Positions 52,164-61,041 of a stretch of DNA of 64,000 bases are shown here, in pieces. Position 1 is the stretch's first letter; each line of letters begins with the position of its first letter. The stretch covers positions 1 through 64,000 of the forward strand of contig CALUQM010000005.1 of assembly GCA_944322925.1 (NCBI GenBank), in the 5' to 3' direction. The notes beneath the pieces are model-generated. The model did no database searches. It had not been told where the DNA came from and was given only the letters and a program-made list of their open reading frames with translations. This stretch comes from an uncultured Bacteroidales bacterium. GTDB lineage: Bacteria; Bacteroidota; Bacteroidia; Bacteroidales; UBA932. The position numbers were made by a program, and so were the translations under genes.

Positions 52164-53135
52164 TCAGAAAGCCGACCCCTTGAGCCCGAGTCCCGCCCTT
52201 TCGTCAAGGCCGAACATCAGGTTCATGTTCTGCACTGCCTGACCCGAAGCTCCTTTGACGAGGTTGTCTATCACGGAGCTGACATGGATGTATCCGTCAT
52301 GCAGTTCAGCATGTACCAGACCTTTGTTCGTGTTGACCACTTCCTTCATGGAAACACCTTTTCCGGAATGGAAAACGAAAGGGGAGTCCCTGTAGTAATC
52401 CTCGAAGATACTGATGTACCTGTCTTCGCTGATTTCCTTGACGGCTCTCGTGTACACGCTTGCAAAGATGCCGCGCGTGAAGTCCCCGCGCATCGGGACG
52501 AAATTTACTTCCGGCTCCCGGCCTGCGACCTTTCCGATATTTTTACGGATTTCGGCAAGATGCTGGTGGGTGAACAGTTTGTATATGGATATGTTGTTGT
52601 CCCTGTAGCTGAAATGGGATGTCTCCGAGAGTTTTTTCCCGGCACCGGTAGAGCCTGTAATGGCCGTCACATGTACTTCGTCCCATATCAGCCCCTCCTT
52701 TGCAAGCGGCAGAAGGGCAAGCTGTATGGCAGTGGCGAAGCAGCCCGGATTGGCGATGTCATGAGCCTTCCGGATATTCTCTTTGTCGCATTCGCACAGG
52801 CCGTATATGAAATTTCTTCCGGCATGGTTTCCGTCGAGCCTGAAGTCGTTTCCCAGGTCTATTATCCTGCAGTTCCGGCTGATTTCATGAGTGTCGATGA
52901 ATTCTCTTGACAGTCCGTGTCCGAGACACAGGAAGATGACGTCCGGATTCCCGGGTTCCGTACCGAATTTCAGGTCCGTTTCTCCGATCAGGTCCCTGTG
53001 CACGTCGCTTACCGGTGTCCCTTCGGACGAAGTCGTGGTGGCTGAGATGATTTCCACGTCAGGATGGTGCAGGAGAATCCTGAAAAGTTCTCCTCCAGTA
53101 TATCCTGTGCCTCCTGCAATTGCTGCCTTGATCAT
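52164..53135 (-). CDS. argC: N-acyl-gamma-glutamyl-phosphate reductase
   Basis: A 323-residue NADPH-dependent reductase. GGTGYTGGELFRILLHHP (8-25) is the nucleotide-binding loop and IANPGCFATA carries the catalytic cysteine (Cys132); HQHLAEI contains a conserved active-site histidine. Length is typical of the shorter ArgC type. It lies seven bases after argG. Confidence 0.96.
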   Translation of the reverse strand: MIKAAIAGGTGYTGGELFRILLHHPDVEIISATTTSSEGTPVSDVHRDLIGETDLKFGTEPGNPDVIFLCLGHGLSREFIDTHEISRNCRIIDLGNDFRLDGNHAGRNFIYGLCECDKENIRKAHDIANPGCFATAIQLALLPLAKEGLIWDEVHVTAITGSTGAGKKLSETSHFSYRDNNISIYKLFTHQHLAEIRKNIGKVAGREPEVNFVPMRGDFTRGIFASVYTRAVKEISEDRYISIFEDYYRDSPFVFHSGKGVSMKEVVNTNKGLVHAELHDGYIHVSSVIDNLVKGASGQAVQNMNLMFGLDERAGLGLKGSAF

Positions 53136-53142
53136 ATTATCC

Positions 53143-54354
53143 CTAATCTTTCACCACGTCTTCAGCATGCCCGCTGTTCACGCTGTAATATATCTTGAGA
53201 GGATTCGCAAGCACTTTCGTGAATCCGACTACGTCGGCACCGGTGTATGATCTGTTGATCTCTCCGTATGAACCGAACTTCGAACTCATGAGGTCATGGC
53301 TGCTCGAACATCCGAGGACAGCGAAATGGTACGGCATAAGGGCGACTTCCACTTCTCCGCTTACGTTTTTCTCCATGTTGTCCATCATGGCTTCCATGTC
53401 TCTCAGTACCGGATCGAGGTACATCGCTTCGTGCATCTGCTGTCCGTACCAGCCGGCAATCTGGTCTTTCCAATAAAGCTGGCCTTTGGTAAGTACGTGT
53501 TTTTCAAGCAGATGGTGTGCCTTGATAATGATCAGTGGAGCTGCCGCCTCGAAAGCAACGCGACCCTTGATCCCGATTATGGTGTCCCCGACATGGATGT
53601 CACGTCCGATACCGAAAGGTCCGGCAATGTCCCTGATTTTTCTGATGACATCCACGGGCGACATCTTCTCTCCGTTTACCGACACGGGTTCTCCGGCTTC
53701 GAAACCTATCCTGATATGCTCTGGTGCCGTCTTGGTGACTTTGGTAGGATAAGCCTCTTCCGGAAGCCATCCGTCGGATGACAGAGTCTCGACGCCTCCG
53801 ATGCTGGTTCCCCAGAGTCCCTGGTTTATCGAATATTTGGATTTCTCCCATGAAGATTCGTAGCCATGCTCCTGAAGGTATTTGATTTCCTCCTGGCGGG
53901 TGATGGACAGTTCTCTGATCGGGGCTATTATTTTGACTTCAGGCGCGAGTATTTCGAATACGATGTCGAATCTTACCTGGTCGTTTCCCGCTCCCGTACT
54001 TCCGTGGGCGACATGGCCGGCTCCGATCCTTTTCACGTGCTTCAGCACTTCAAGGGCCTGGAAAACACGTTCCGAACTTACCGACAGCGGATATGTGGCG
54101 TTTTTGAGTATGTTTCCGTAAATCAGGTATTTGAGTCCGTGCCTGTAATAAGTTTCCACTGCGTCCACATTGGTATGCGTTGCAGCCCCGAGCTGGAGAG
54201 CACGCTGTTCGATGGCTTTTTCCTCTTCTTTCGAGAATCCTCCCGTATTCACCATGATGGTGTGGACTTCCAGACCTTTTTCATTTTTCAGATAAGGTAC
54301 GCAGAACGAGGTGTCGAGACCTCCGCTGAATGCAAGTACTACTTTGTTGTTCAT
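53143..54354 (-). CDS. argG: argininosuccinate synthase
   Basis: A 403-residue ATP pyrophosphatase-type synthetase joining citrulline and aspartate. The start VVLAFSGGLDTSFCV carries the SGGxDT loop (about 9-16), with GSTGAGNDQVRFD and the citrulline/aspartate-binding segments following. I start at MNNKVVLAFSGGLDTS; the open frame upstream overlaps the GNAT gene. It follows the GNAT gene by 20 bases. Confidence 0.97.
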   Translation of the reverse strand: MNNKVVLAFSGGLDTSFCVPYLKNEKGLEVHTIMVNTGGFSKEEEKAIEQRALQLGAATHTNVDAVETYYRHGLKYLIYGNILKNATYPLSVSSERVFQALEVLKHVKRIGAGHVAHGSTGAGNDQVRFDIVFEILAPEVKIIAPIRELSITRQEEIKYLQEHGYESSWEKSKYSINQGLWGTSIGGVETLSSDGWLPEEAYPTKVTKTAPEHIRIGFEAGEPVSVNGEKMSPVDVIRKIRDIAGPFGIGRDIHVGDTIIGIKGRVAFEAAAPLIIIKAHHLLEKHVLTKGQLYWKDQIAGWYGQQMHEAMYLDPVLRDMEAMMDNMEKNVSGEVEVALMPYHFAVLGCSSSHDLMSSKFGSYGEINRSYTGADVVGFTKVLANPLKIYYSVNSGHAEDVVKD

Positions 54355-54374
54355 GATTTTCGTGGTTATGGTGT

Positions 54375-54947
54375 TTATTGTGCGGCACGAATGCCTGGAT
54401 CTTCTACTGCTATGTGTTCTGCAGGGTCGTACAGAAGTCCCGTGCAGAGGCACATCCTGTAGTTGTTGTTCTGCAGTATGGGGAAATTCTTGCAGCCCTG
54501 GCACCCTTTCCAGAATTCAGGATCATGGGTGAGCTCCCCGAACGGCACGGGCCTGAATCCGATTTCATAGTTCATCTTCATGACCGCCGCCCCTGTGGTA
54601 ATGCTGAATATCTTGGCGTCGGGATATTTTTCGCGGGAAAGTCTGAATATTCTCTGCTTGATTCTCGTGGCAAGCCCGATCCCTCTGAAGGCGTGTGCTA
54701 CGATAAGCCCGGAGTTCGCCACGTATTTCTTTCCTTCCCACGTTTCTATGTATGAGAAGCCTGCGAATTTCCCGTTGCGGGCAATGGCGATCACAGCCTT
54801 TCCGGCCCTCATTTTTTCGATAATATACTCGGGAGTACGCTTGGCGATGCCGGTACCTCTTTCCTGGGCCGAAACGAACATTTCATCGCAGATTTCCTGA
54901 GCATACTTCGCGTGGCCGTTGTTGGCCACAAGAACATCGATATCCAT
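54375..54947 (-). CDS. GNAT-family acyltransferase, head of arginine operon
   Basis: A 190-residue GNAT-fold protein. The acyl-CoA-binding motif A is HAFRGIGLATRIKQR (about 95-109). It leads the argG-argC-argD operon, a context seen in Bacteroides, and the window has no argA or argJ, so it may be the enzyme that acylates glutamate at the start of the pathway (with succinyl-CoA if ArgF' works on succinylornithine). That role is inferred; the C-terminal 60 residues include FWKGCQGCKNFPI and several cysteines not usual in GNATs. Confidence 0.82.
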   Translation of the reverse strand: MDIDVLVANNGHAKYAQEICDEMFVSAQERGTGIAKRTPEYIIEKMRAGKAVIAIARNGKFAGFSYIETWEGKKYVANSGLIVAHAFRGIGLATRIKQRIFRLSREKYPDAKIFSITTGAAVMKMNYEIGFRPVPFGELTHDPEFWKGCQGCKNFPILQNNNYRMCLCTGLLYDPAEHIAVEDPGIRAAQ

Positions 54948-55023
54948 TTTTAATTGTCTATGTTAAGCTGTTTTTATTCTGAAAACAATAAAGCCCCTAA
55001 CGGCAAGACAAACCTTGATTGTC

Positions 55024-55033
55024 AATTGCAATT
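55024..55033. promoter_or_regulatory. palindrome AATTGCAATT upstream of the GNAT-arg operon
   Basis: A perfect 10-bp palindrome in the 5' leader, about 77 bases before the GNAT start, in otherwise unremarkable AT-rich sequence. Possible operator (for example for ArgR); not matched to a proven site. Confidence 0.3.
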
Positions 55034-55095
55034 AATGCTGTAGTATGTGTCAAATGTTTTGGGAATTTCGAGGGGATTCCGGAACGGCCGCCCTC

Positions 55096-55188
55096 CTAGA
55101 TTCGGACAAGAACAGATGAAGCCGCCGCGCCTCGTCGGACTCCGGCTGCAGTCATCACTGGAAAGAATATGTCTGTCCCTTTAATCAT
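55096..55188 (-). CDS. candidate arginine-operon leader peptide
   Basis: A 30-codon frame begins a few bases after the predicted transcription start and ends 149 bases before the GNAT start. The peptide begins MIKGTDIFFPVM and ends GVRRGAAASSVLVRI. It has three arginine codons, all CGA, two in tandem (CGA CGA). That is the arrangement expected of a leader used for arginine-sensitive attenuation. I see weak hairpins downstream but no classic terminator with a T-run, so the mechanism is open. It could be a chance frame. Confidence 0.4.
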   Translation of the reverse strand: MIKGTDIFFPVMTAAGVRRGAAASSVLVRI

Positions 55189-55196
55189 AATTGCTG

Positions 55197-55204
55197 CAAA
55201 CATA
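55197..55204 (-). promoter_or_regulatory. -7 element of the GNAT-argGCD operon
   Basis: TATGTTTG on the minus strand matches TAnnTTTG; no clear -33. It gives a leader of about 245 bases to the GNAT gene, containing the 30-codon frame and the AATTGCAATT palindrome. The rest of this roughly 390-base gap, up to 55334, holds only the divergent -7 element at 55310. Confidence 0.5.
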
Positions 55205-55309
55205 CGAATAATTTTTTAAAGTGTCTGCATTTTTCGCAATTATTCACGTTCCGTGTGCCGGAAAACCTGTTTTTTGGTTGGACAGGTGCGTAAATCGGGA
55301 ATTTATATG

Positions 55310-55317
55310 TAAGTTTG
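55310..55317 (+). promoter_or_regulatory. -7 element for the small RHH-like gene
   Basis: TAAGTTTG matching TAnnTTTG, 17 bases before the TTG start at 55335; no clear -33. Confidence 0.4.
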
Positions 55318-55334
55318 AAAAAATTTTCCGGAAT

Positions 55335-55565
55335 TTGAGAAAAAAGAAGACAATCTCACGGATAGACCCGGATTTTCTGAGCAGGGAAAAGGCTTCCTCC
55401 GTCAGGAAAAACCGTCAGGTCATCTATTTCAATGATAAGGAAATGGCTGCAATAACCGAATATTGCAGCCGTTTCAAGGTCAATGCCAAATCCTCGCTTT
55501 TCCGCCAATCCATCATGGAGAAAGTCCTCAAGGAACTCGACTCCAATCCGCCTACCCTGTTTTAG
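55335..55565 (+). CDS. small conserved ribbon-helix-helix-like protein (TTG start)
   Basis: A 76-residue basic protein with a strand-helix-helix pattern: KNRQVIYFNDKEMAAITEYCSRFKVNAKSSLFRQSIMEKVL, preceded by a Lys/Arg-rich N-terminus and ending in PPTLF. I recognise it as a small Bacteroidota family but not its function; the layout resembles ribbon-helix-helix DNA-binding proteins. No ATG is available: the only upstream in-frame start is a GTG at 55221 that would add a composition-unlike stretch and precede the predicted promoter, so I take TTG at 55335. Converges with the zinc peptidase gene with a 4-base overlap. Confidence 0.7.
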   Translation: MRKKKTISRIDPDFLSREKASSVRKNRQVIYFNDKEMAAITEYCSRFKVNAKSSLFRQSIMEKVLKELDSNPPTLF

Positions 55566-56233
55566 TCCCTGCGGGCAAGCCCTATGTAATAAAGAAGTGT
55601 CGCAAGAGATCCTATTGCGGCGATTACGTATGTGTAGGCAGCCCATTTCAAGGCATCTATTGCCATGGGCTGGGTCTGTGCATCGGTTATTCCGGCACGG
55701 CTGAGCCAGGATACCGCCCTCATGCTTGCGTTTACCTCTACGGGGAGAGTGACGAAGCTGAAAAGGGTAGTCATGGCGAAAAGTCCGATTCCGAACCACA
55801 GCAGTCCGGGAACGACGTGCATGAGCAGTACACCGAGCAGAAGAATCCACTGGACTATGTTCGATGCGAAATTCACGACAGGCACCAGTGCCGTTCTGAA
55901 TTTAAGAGGAGCATATCCTTTGGCATGCTGGATGGCATGGCCGCATTCATGCGCGGCAACTGCTGCAGCGGCAATGGAACGGCTCGAATAGACGCTTTCG
56001 CTCAAAGCCACCGTCTTGTTGGCCGGATTGTAGAAATCCGTCAGCATTCCCTGCGTAGGGACTACCTTTACATCATGGATCCCGTTGTCGCTGAGCATTT
56101 TCTCCGCGATTTCGGCTCCTGTCATCCCGTTGCTTGTCGGCACTTTGGAGTATTTGTTGAATCTGCTTGTCAGCATCGACTGTACAAGGAGGCTGAGGAG
56201 CATTATGATAATCAGAAGTACCCAGATATTCAT
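55562..56233 (-). CDS. neutral zinc metallopeptidase (YugP-like), membrane
   Basis: A 223-residue membrane protein of the zinc metallopeptidase family. It has an N-terminal helix (about 3-20), the HECGH zinc site (His95, Glu96, His99) and further hydrophobic segments around 115-160 and at the C-terminus. The active site probably faces one side of the cytoplasmic membrane; substrates are unknown. Divergent from alr. Confidence 0.9.
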   Translation of the reverse strand: MNIWVLLIIIMLLSLLVQSMLTSRFNKYSKVPTSNGMTGAEIAEKMLSDNGIHDVKVVPTQGMLTDFYNPANKTVALSESVYSSRSIAAAAVAAHECGHAIQHAKGYAPLKFRTALVPVVNFASNIVQWILLLGVLLMHVVPGLLWFGIGLFAMTTLFSFVTLPVEVNASMRAVSWLSRAGITDAQTQPMAIDALKWAAYTYVIAAIGSLATLLYYIGLARRD

Positions 56234-56282
56234 GTTTCAGAGAGTTTTCGTTATTATTCTGTCTGTTAGCATATATTTTTGC

Positions 56283-56309
56283 GGCGCAATACCATGCAAA
56301 AATTGCGCC
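56283..56309. repeat. 8-bp inverted repeat between the zinc peptidase gene and alr
   Basis: GGCGCAAT (56283-56290) and ATTGCGCC (56302-56309) are perfect inverse complements around 11 bases, with no T-run after either arm. A -7-like TATTTTTG (56274-56281, plus strand) would start transcription at its edge. Operator or leader hairpin are both possible. Confidence 0.6.
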
Positions 56310-56386
56310 TGTCAGTTTTCCGTGTAAAAATCATTGCATTCCGCGTAAAAAAATTACATTATCTGAAATTCGTCGGAATAAATCCG

Positions 56387-56394
56387 TATTTTTG
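56387..56394 (+). promoter_or_regulatory. alr -7 element
   Basis: TATTTTTG matches TAnnTTTG, 41 bases before the ATG. The predicted 5' end carries a small ACCCG/CGGGT hairpin (56396-56414). Confidence 0.5.
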
Positions 56395-56435
56395 CACCCG
56401 TTTTCACAACGGGTCTTTATTGATAAACTGAAAAG

Positions 56436-57545
56436 ATGAGAGAGAATGATTTTGCGAGGTTGGAGATCAATCTGCCGAACTGCCTCCTGAATTACGGATA
56501 TTTCAGATCTCTGCTTGACTCCACGACCAGACTTCTTGTCCTGGTCAAGGCCAACGCATACGGCCACGGAGCGGTGGAGTTCGCTTCGCTGATGGAGAAG
56601 GCCGGTGCCGACTATCTGGCCGTGGCATATCCCGTGGAGGGTGTCGAGCTGCGCAGGGCCGGCATAAAGACTCCGATACTTGTGCTGACGGCAGGTACGG
56701 ATTTTTTCAATGAAATCATCGATTATGATCTCGAACCGGGGATTCCGAATCTTGTCACGCTGACGGAATTCTGCAAGGTCCTCGAAAGCCGCGGGATAAA
56801 GGATTATCCCGTACACATAAAACTGGATACCGGAATGCACCGTCTGGGATTCATGACAAGCGAACTTCCTGAACTCGAGTCTTTTCTTGCGGACTGTCAT
56901 AATGTCAGTGTCAGGTCTGTCTATTCGCACCTTGCTGCTGCGGAAGATCCGCAAAGCGATGATTTTACGCTCGGACAGATAGAAATGTTCAGGAAAAACG
57001 CCGATTCGCTTTCGGAATCGCTGGGCTACCGTCCGATGTATCATATTCTGAATTCTGCCGGCATCGAAAGGTTTTCCGCCTGTCAGTTCGATATGGTGCG
57101 TCTCGGAATCGGCATATACGGCGTCAGCGCCCTGCCTGGTGTAAACCTGCATCCCGTTGCTTCGTTCAAGTGCAAGATATTGCAGATCAAACGCCTGTCT
57201 CCTGAGGACGGAACCGTCGGTTATGGCAGATGCGGGCATATTGCCCCTGAAGGGACTGTCATTGCGACGATTCCCGTAGGTTATGCCGACGGCATCGACC
57301 GCAGGCTCGGCAACGGGGCCGCTTCTTTCCTGCTGAACGGCCGCAGGGTTCCCACTATCGGAAATATCTGCATGGACATGTGCATGCTCGACATTACCGG
57401 TGTCGGGGCTGAAGTGGGGGATACCGTAACTGTTTTCGGCGAGGATCCGACGGCATCGGAACTGGCCGGTATTCTCGGTACAATTCCGTATGAGATATTC
57501 ACGTCGGTTCCTCGCCGTATCGAAAGAATAATAACAGGAGAATAG
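56436..57545 (+). CDS. alr: alanine racemase
   Basis: A 369-residue fold-type III PLP racemase making D-Ala for peptidoglycan. The PLP lysine is Lys38 in VKANAYGHG; the second catalytic Tyr lies in the C-terminal beta domain (VGYGRCGHI, IPVGYADGI regions). In many Bacteroidales alr is fused behind a MurF-like domain; here it is a stand-alone gene of normal length. Converges with the DJ-1/PfpI gene, five bases apart. Confidence 0.96.
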   Translation: MRENDFARLEINLPNCLLNYGYFRSLLDSTTRLLVLVKANAYGHGAVEFASLMEKAGADYLAVAYPVEGVELRRAGIKTPILVLTAGTDFFNEIIDYDLEPGIPNLVTLTEFCKVLESRGIKDYPVHIKLDTGMHRLGFMTSELPELESFLADCHNVSVRSVYSHLAAAEDPQSDDFTLGQIEMFRKNADSLSESLGYRPMYHILNSAGIERFSACQFDMVRLGIGIYGVSALPGVNLHPVASFKCKILQIKRLSPEDGTVGYGRCGHIAPEGTVIATIPVGYADGIDRRLGNGAASFLLNGRRVPTIGNICMDMCMLDITGVGAEVGDTVTVFGEDPTASELAGILGTIPYEIFTSVPRRIERIITGE

Positions 57546-57550
57546 GATTT

Positions 57551-58129
57551 CTACTGCAGCATCATCCCTTTTCTGACTTCATCGGCAGTTTCCTTGCCTT
57601 TTACATGGGCCAGTATTGCCAGGCCGAAATCTATGGCAAGTCCCGGACCGCGGCCCGTAATGATGTTGCCGTCTGTCTCTACTCCGTTTCTCGAGTATTT
57701 TACACCTTTGGCTTCAAGCGGGGCCTGAAAACCCTCGTAGCAGGTCATGGTCTTGCCTGCGAGGTCAGGCAGAAGCCCGAGCACGACGCTCGGTGCAGCG
57801 CAGATCGCTGCCACTGTGCCGCCTTCGGCACAGTGCTTCCGCATGATGTCCATGAGATCTTTCTTGGCTGCCAGGTTGGCCGAGCCGGGCATTCCTCCGG
57901 GGAAAATCATGACGTCGTCCTTTCCCGAACCTTCAAAATCAGCCGTAGCCTTGAATTCACCGTAAGTCATATCGGTTATGACAATCACGTTGTGTGCGCT
58001 CGTGACGTACTTGTCGTCATGGATCGATACCATCTTGACATTGACGCCGCCTCTTTTAAGCACATCGGCCGCAGCCAGCGCCTCGGTCTCCTCGAAACCG
58101 TTGGCGAAAAACATGTACACCCCTTTCAT
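57551..58129 (-). CDS. DJ-1/PfpI-family protein
   Basis: A 192-residue ThiJ/PfpI domain protein with the nucleophile-elbow cysteine Cys110 in AAICAAPSVVLG and the conserved Glu15. Family members include deglycase-like, chaperone and glutamine-amidotransferase-like proteins, so the activity cannot be stated. It follows infB by two bases on the same strand and may be cotranscribed with rimP-nusA-infB. Confidence 0.93.
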   Translation of the reverse strand: MKGVYMFFANGFEETEALAAADVLKRGGVNVKMVSIHDDKYVTSAHNVIVITDMTYGEFKATADFEGSGKDDVMIFPGGMPGSANLAAKKDLMDIMRKHCAEGGTVAAICAAPSVVLGLLPDLAGKTMTCYEGFQAPLEAKGVKYSRNGVETDGNIITGRGPGLAIDFGLAILAHVKGKETADEVRKGMMLQ

Positions 58130-58131
58130 AG

Positions 58132-61014
58132 TTACAATGTCCTTTTGATTTCTATGATATTGTATGCTTCCACTATGTCGCCTACCTTGATGTCATTGTA
58201 TCCGGAAATGTTCAGTCCGCAGTCCATGCCCGTGGCCACTTCCTTGACATCGTCCTTGAATCTCTTGAGAGATCCGAGTTCTCCGGTATAGACCACGATT
58301 CCGTCCCTTATGACACGGACTTTCGCGTTTCTTGTCATCTTGCCTTCGCGTACGATACATCCGGCGATAGTGCCGACCTTGGAAATCTTGAATGTCTCCA
58401 TGACTTCGGCGGTTGCCGTGACCTCTTCCTTCTCTTCAGGAGCGAGCATGCCTTCGATACCGCTCTTGACTTCGTTGATGGCATCGTAGATCACTGAATA
58501 CAGCCTTATTTCTATGGATTCCTTTTCTGCGAGCTTTCTCGCATTGGCTGAAGGGCGGACCTGGAAACCTATGATAATGGCGTCCGAAGCCGCAGCCAGA
58601 AGGACATCGGATTCCGAGATGGCTCCGACAGCCTTGTGGATTACGTTCACCCTCACTTCTTCGGTCGACAGCTTGATCAGGGAGTCTGAAAGGGCTTCGA
58701 TCGAGCCGTCCACATCGCCCTTGACGATGATGTTGAGTTCCTTGAAGTTTCCTATCGCTATGCGGCGGCCGATTTCTTCGAGGGTCATGTGTTTCTGGGT
58801 CTTGATGCCCTGTATTCTGAGCAGCTGTTCCCTCTTGTTGGCGATATCCTTGGCCTCCTTTTCGTCAGCCATGACGTTGAAGGTCTCTCCTGCCGTCGGC
58901 GCTCCGTTGAGTCCGAGAACGGATACAGGCGTGGAAGGACCGGCTTCCTCGACTTTCTGGCCCCTTTCGTTGAACATGGCCTTGACCCTTCCCGTGTAAC
59001 AGCCGCTCAGCATGATGTCTCCGACATGCATCGTCCCGTTCTGTACGAGAACGGTAGCGAGATATCCGCGGCCCTTGTCCAGGGATGATTCTATTATTGC
59101 GCCTGTCGCCCGTCTGGACGGATTGGCCTTGAGGTCGAGAAGTTCGGCTTCGAGCAGCACCTTGTCGAGCAGCTTGTCTACATTGATTCCTTTCTTTGCG
59201 GAAATCTCCTGACACTGGTATTTGCCGCCCCAGTCCTCTACGAGGATATTCATGTTGGCGAGCTGTTCCTTGATCTTTTCAGGATTCGCTCCCGGCTTGT
59301 CTATCTTGTTTATGGCGAATATCATCGGCACTCCGGCAGCCTGGGCATGATTGATCGCTTCTACGGTCTGCGGCATTATGGCGTCATCTGCGGCGATGAT
59401 GATGATGGCAAGGTCCGTCATCTTGGCACCGCGGGCACGCATCGCCGTAAACGCTTCATGTCCCGGAGTATCCAGGAAAGTTATCCTCTGGCCGTCCGGC
59501 AGCACTACGTTGTACGCTCCTATGTGCTGGGTTATTCCTCCGGCTTCACCGGCTATCACGTTGGATTTCCTGATGTAGTCGAGAAGTGATGTCTTTCCGT
59601 GATCGACATGACCCATGACGGTGATGACCGGTGGACGCGGTACGAGTTCTCCGGTATCGTCGGTTTCCTGTTCGATCGCTTCGGTAAGTTCGGCAGTAAC
59701 GAACTGTACTTCGTAACCGAATTCCTCGGCCACGAGTACAAGGGCTTCCGCGTCGAGCCTCTGGTTGATGGATACCATGAGTCCGAGATTCATGCACGCC
59801 GCGATGACCTTTGTTACGGGAGTGTTGTTCATGAGGGTGGCGAGATCATTGACAGTGACGAATTCTGTGACTTTCAGCACCTTCTTGTTCATCTCCATCA
59901 TTTCGCTCTCTTCCTGCATCCTCTGCGATGCAAGCTCTCTCTTTTCCTTTCTGTGCTTTGCCCCGAGGTTCGTCTTGTTCCTGGTTTCGTTCATGCGGGC
60001 GTATGTTTCCTTGATCTGCTTCTGGATTTCCTTCTGCATCTCTTCTTCCTCGGCCTCGCTCATCTGTTTGAAGCGGTCTCTCTTCTTGCCTCCCTTGCCG
60101 CTGTTGCCGGAACCGTTCTTGACGTCCTTGCGGAAATTGTCGTTGTTATTCTTGTTCTTTTTCTTGTCTTTCCTGCCGTCCTGATCGTCTCCTATTTTGG
60201 TGACATCGACTTTCTGGCTTCCTCCCTTTGCTATTCTTTCCCTTTTCTTGTTCTTCTTCCTGTCGAACTGGGAAAGGTCTATCTTGTCAACGATCTTAGG
60301 ACCCTGGAGTTTTTCCACTTCGATCTTGATTTCCCTGACCTCGTGATGTTCAGGCGCAGGCTCTTCCCGTTTTTCCTGTACCTGCTGAGTTCCTTCACTG
60401 GCGGCAGGAGTCACGGCAGCAGGAGCTGAGTTTTCCTGCGTTTCCTGTATTTCTTCCTGCTTTTCTTCCTTTGTCTCAGGTTCTGTCTCAGACTGAGGCG
60501 CAGCAGGAGTTTCTTCTTTCTTTTTAGGTTTCTTTTCGAACTGGGAGAGGTCTATTTCACCGATTATCTTGAGACTTCCTATTTTTTCTCCGTCTTCCTT
60601 TTTCTGTCCGGCAGTTTCTTCTTTGGCAGTCTCGGTCTCGGTTTCGGGCTCTTTGGTTATTTTGGTAGAGTCGGCAGAACTGCTCGCCTGTACAGGCTGG
60701 CTCACCGGCGCTTCCGAAGACAGATTGGACTTGATGATGACTTCCCTGACATTGGCGTCCGGGTCATCTTCCGTCACCTTCTTCTTCGCTCCCAACTCGA
60801 TGATTTCCTTCAGCTTGATAGCCACTTTTTCAGAATCCTGTTTCAGTTTCTGTTCGTCGCCGAACTTGGCTTCGAGCGCCGGAAGGTATGAATCCGATAT
60901 CTTGGCGTTCGGATTCGTCTCCACTTCGGCTCCCTTTTCCTTCAGGAAATCCACGAGGGTCTGAAGACCGATGTTGAATTGTTTTGTAAGTTTACTTAAT
61001 CTTATTTCAGCCAT
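58132..61014 (-). CDS. infB: translation initiation factor IF-2
   Basis: A 960-residue GTPase that places initiator tRNA on the 30S subunit. The N-terminal helix-turn domain (1-50) is followed by a long charged, Glu/Lys/Pro/Asn-rich region (about 80-380) and a second IF2_N-type domain (about 380-440). The G domain has G1 GHVDHGKT (468-475), DTPGHE and NKID, then the C-terminal beta barrels. The linker contains a repeated motif, IDLSQF, at 154-159 and 245-250, each followed by a lysine cluster. It is 27 bases after nusA. Confidence 0.98.
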   Translation of the reverse strand: MAEIRLSKLTKQFNIGLQTLVDFLKEKGAEVETNPNAKISDSYLPALEAKFGDEQKLKQDSEKVAIKLKEIIELGAKKKVTEDDPDANVREVIIKSNLSSEAPVSQPVQASSSADSTKITKEPETETETAKEETAGQKKEDGEKIGSLKIIGEIDLSQFEKKPKKKEETPAAPQSETEPETKEEKQEEIQETQENSAPAAVTPAASEGTQQVQEKREEPAPEHHEVREIKIEVEKLQGPKIVDKIDLSQFDRKKNKKRERIAKGGSQKVDVTKIGDDQDGRKDKKKNKNNNDNFRKDVKNGSGNSGKGGKKRDRFKQMSEAEEEEMQKEIQKQIKETYARMNETRNKTNLGAKHRKEKRELASQRMQEESEMMEMNKKVLKVTEFVTVNDLATLMNNTPVTKVIAACMNLGLMVSINQRLDAEALVLVAEEFGYEVQFVTAELTEAIEQETDDTGELVPRPPVITVMGHVDHGKTSLLDYIRKSNVIAGEAGGITQHIGAYNVVLPDGQRITFLDTPGHEAFTAMRARGAKMTDLAIIIIAADDAIMPQTVEAINHAQAAGVPMIFAINKIDKPGANPEKIKEQLANMNILVEDWGGKYQCQEISAKKGINVDKLLDKVLLEAELLDLKANPSRRATGAIIESSLDKGRGYLATVLVQNGTMHVGDIMLSGCYTGRVKAMFNERGQKVEEAGPSTPVSVLGLNGAPTAGETFNVMADEKEAKDIANKREQLLRIQGIKTQKHMTLEEIGRRIAIGNFKELNIIVKGDVDGSIEALSDSLIKLSTEEVRVNVIHKAVGAISESDVLLAAASDAIIIGFQVRPSANARKLAEKESIEIRLYSVIYDAINEVKSGIEGMLAPEEKEEVTATAEVMETFKISKVGTIAGCIVREGKMTRNAKVRVIRDGIVVYTGELGSLKRFKDDVKEVATGMDCGLNISGYNDIKVGDIVEAYNIIEIKRTL

Positions 61015-61041
61015 ATATTATTTATAAATATCCGATCTTAA

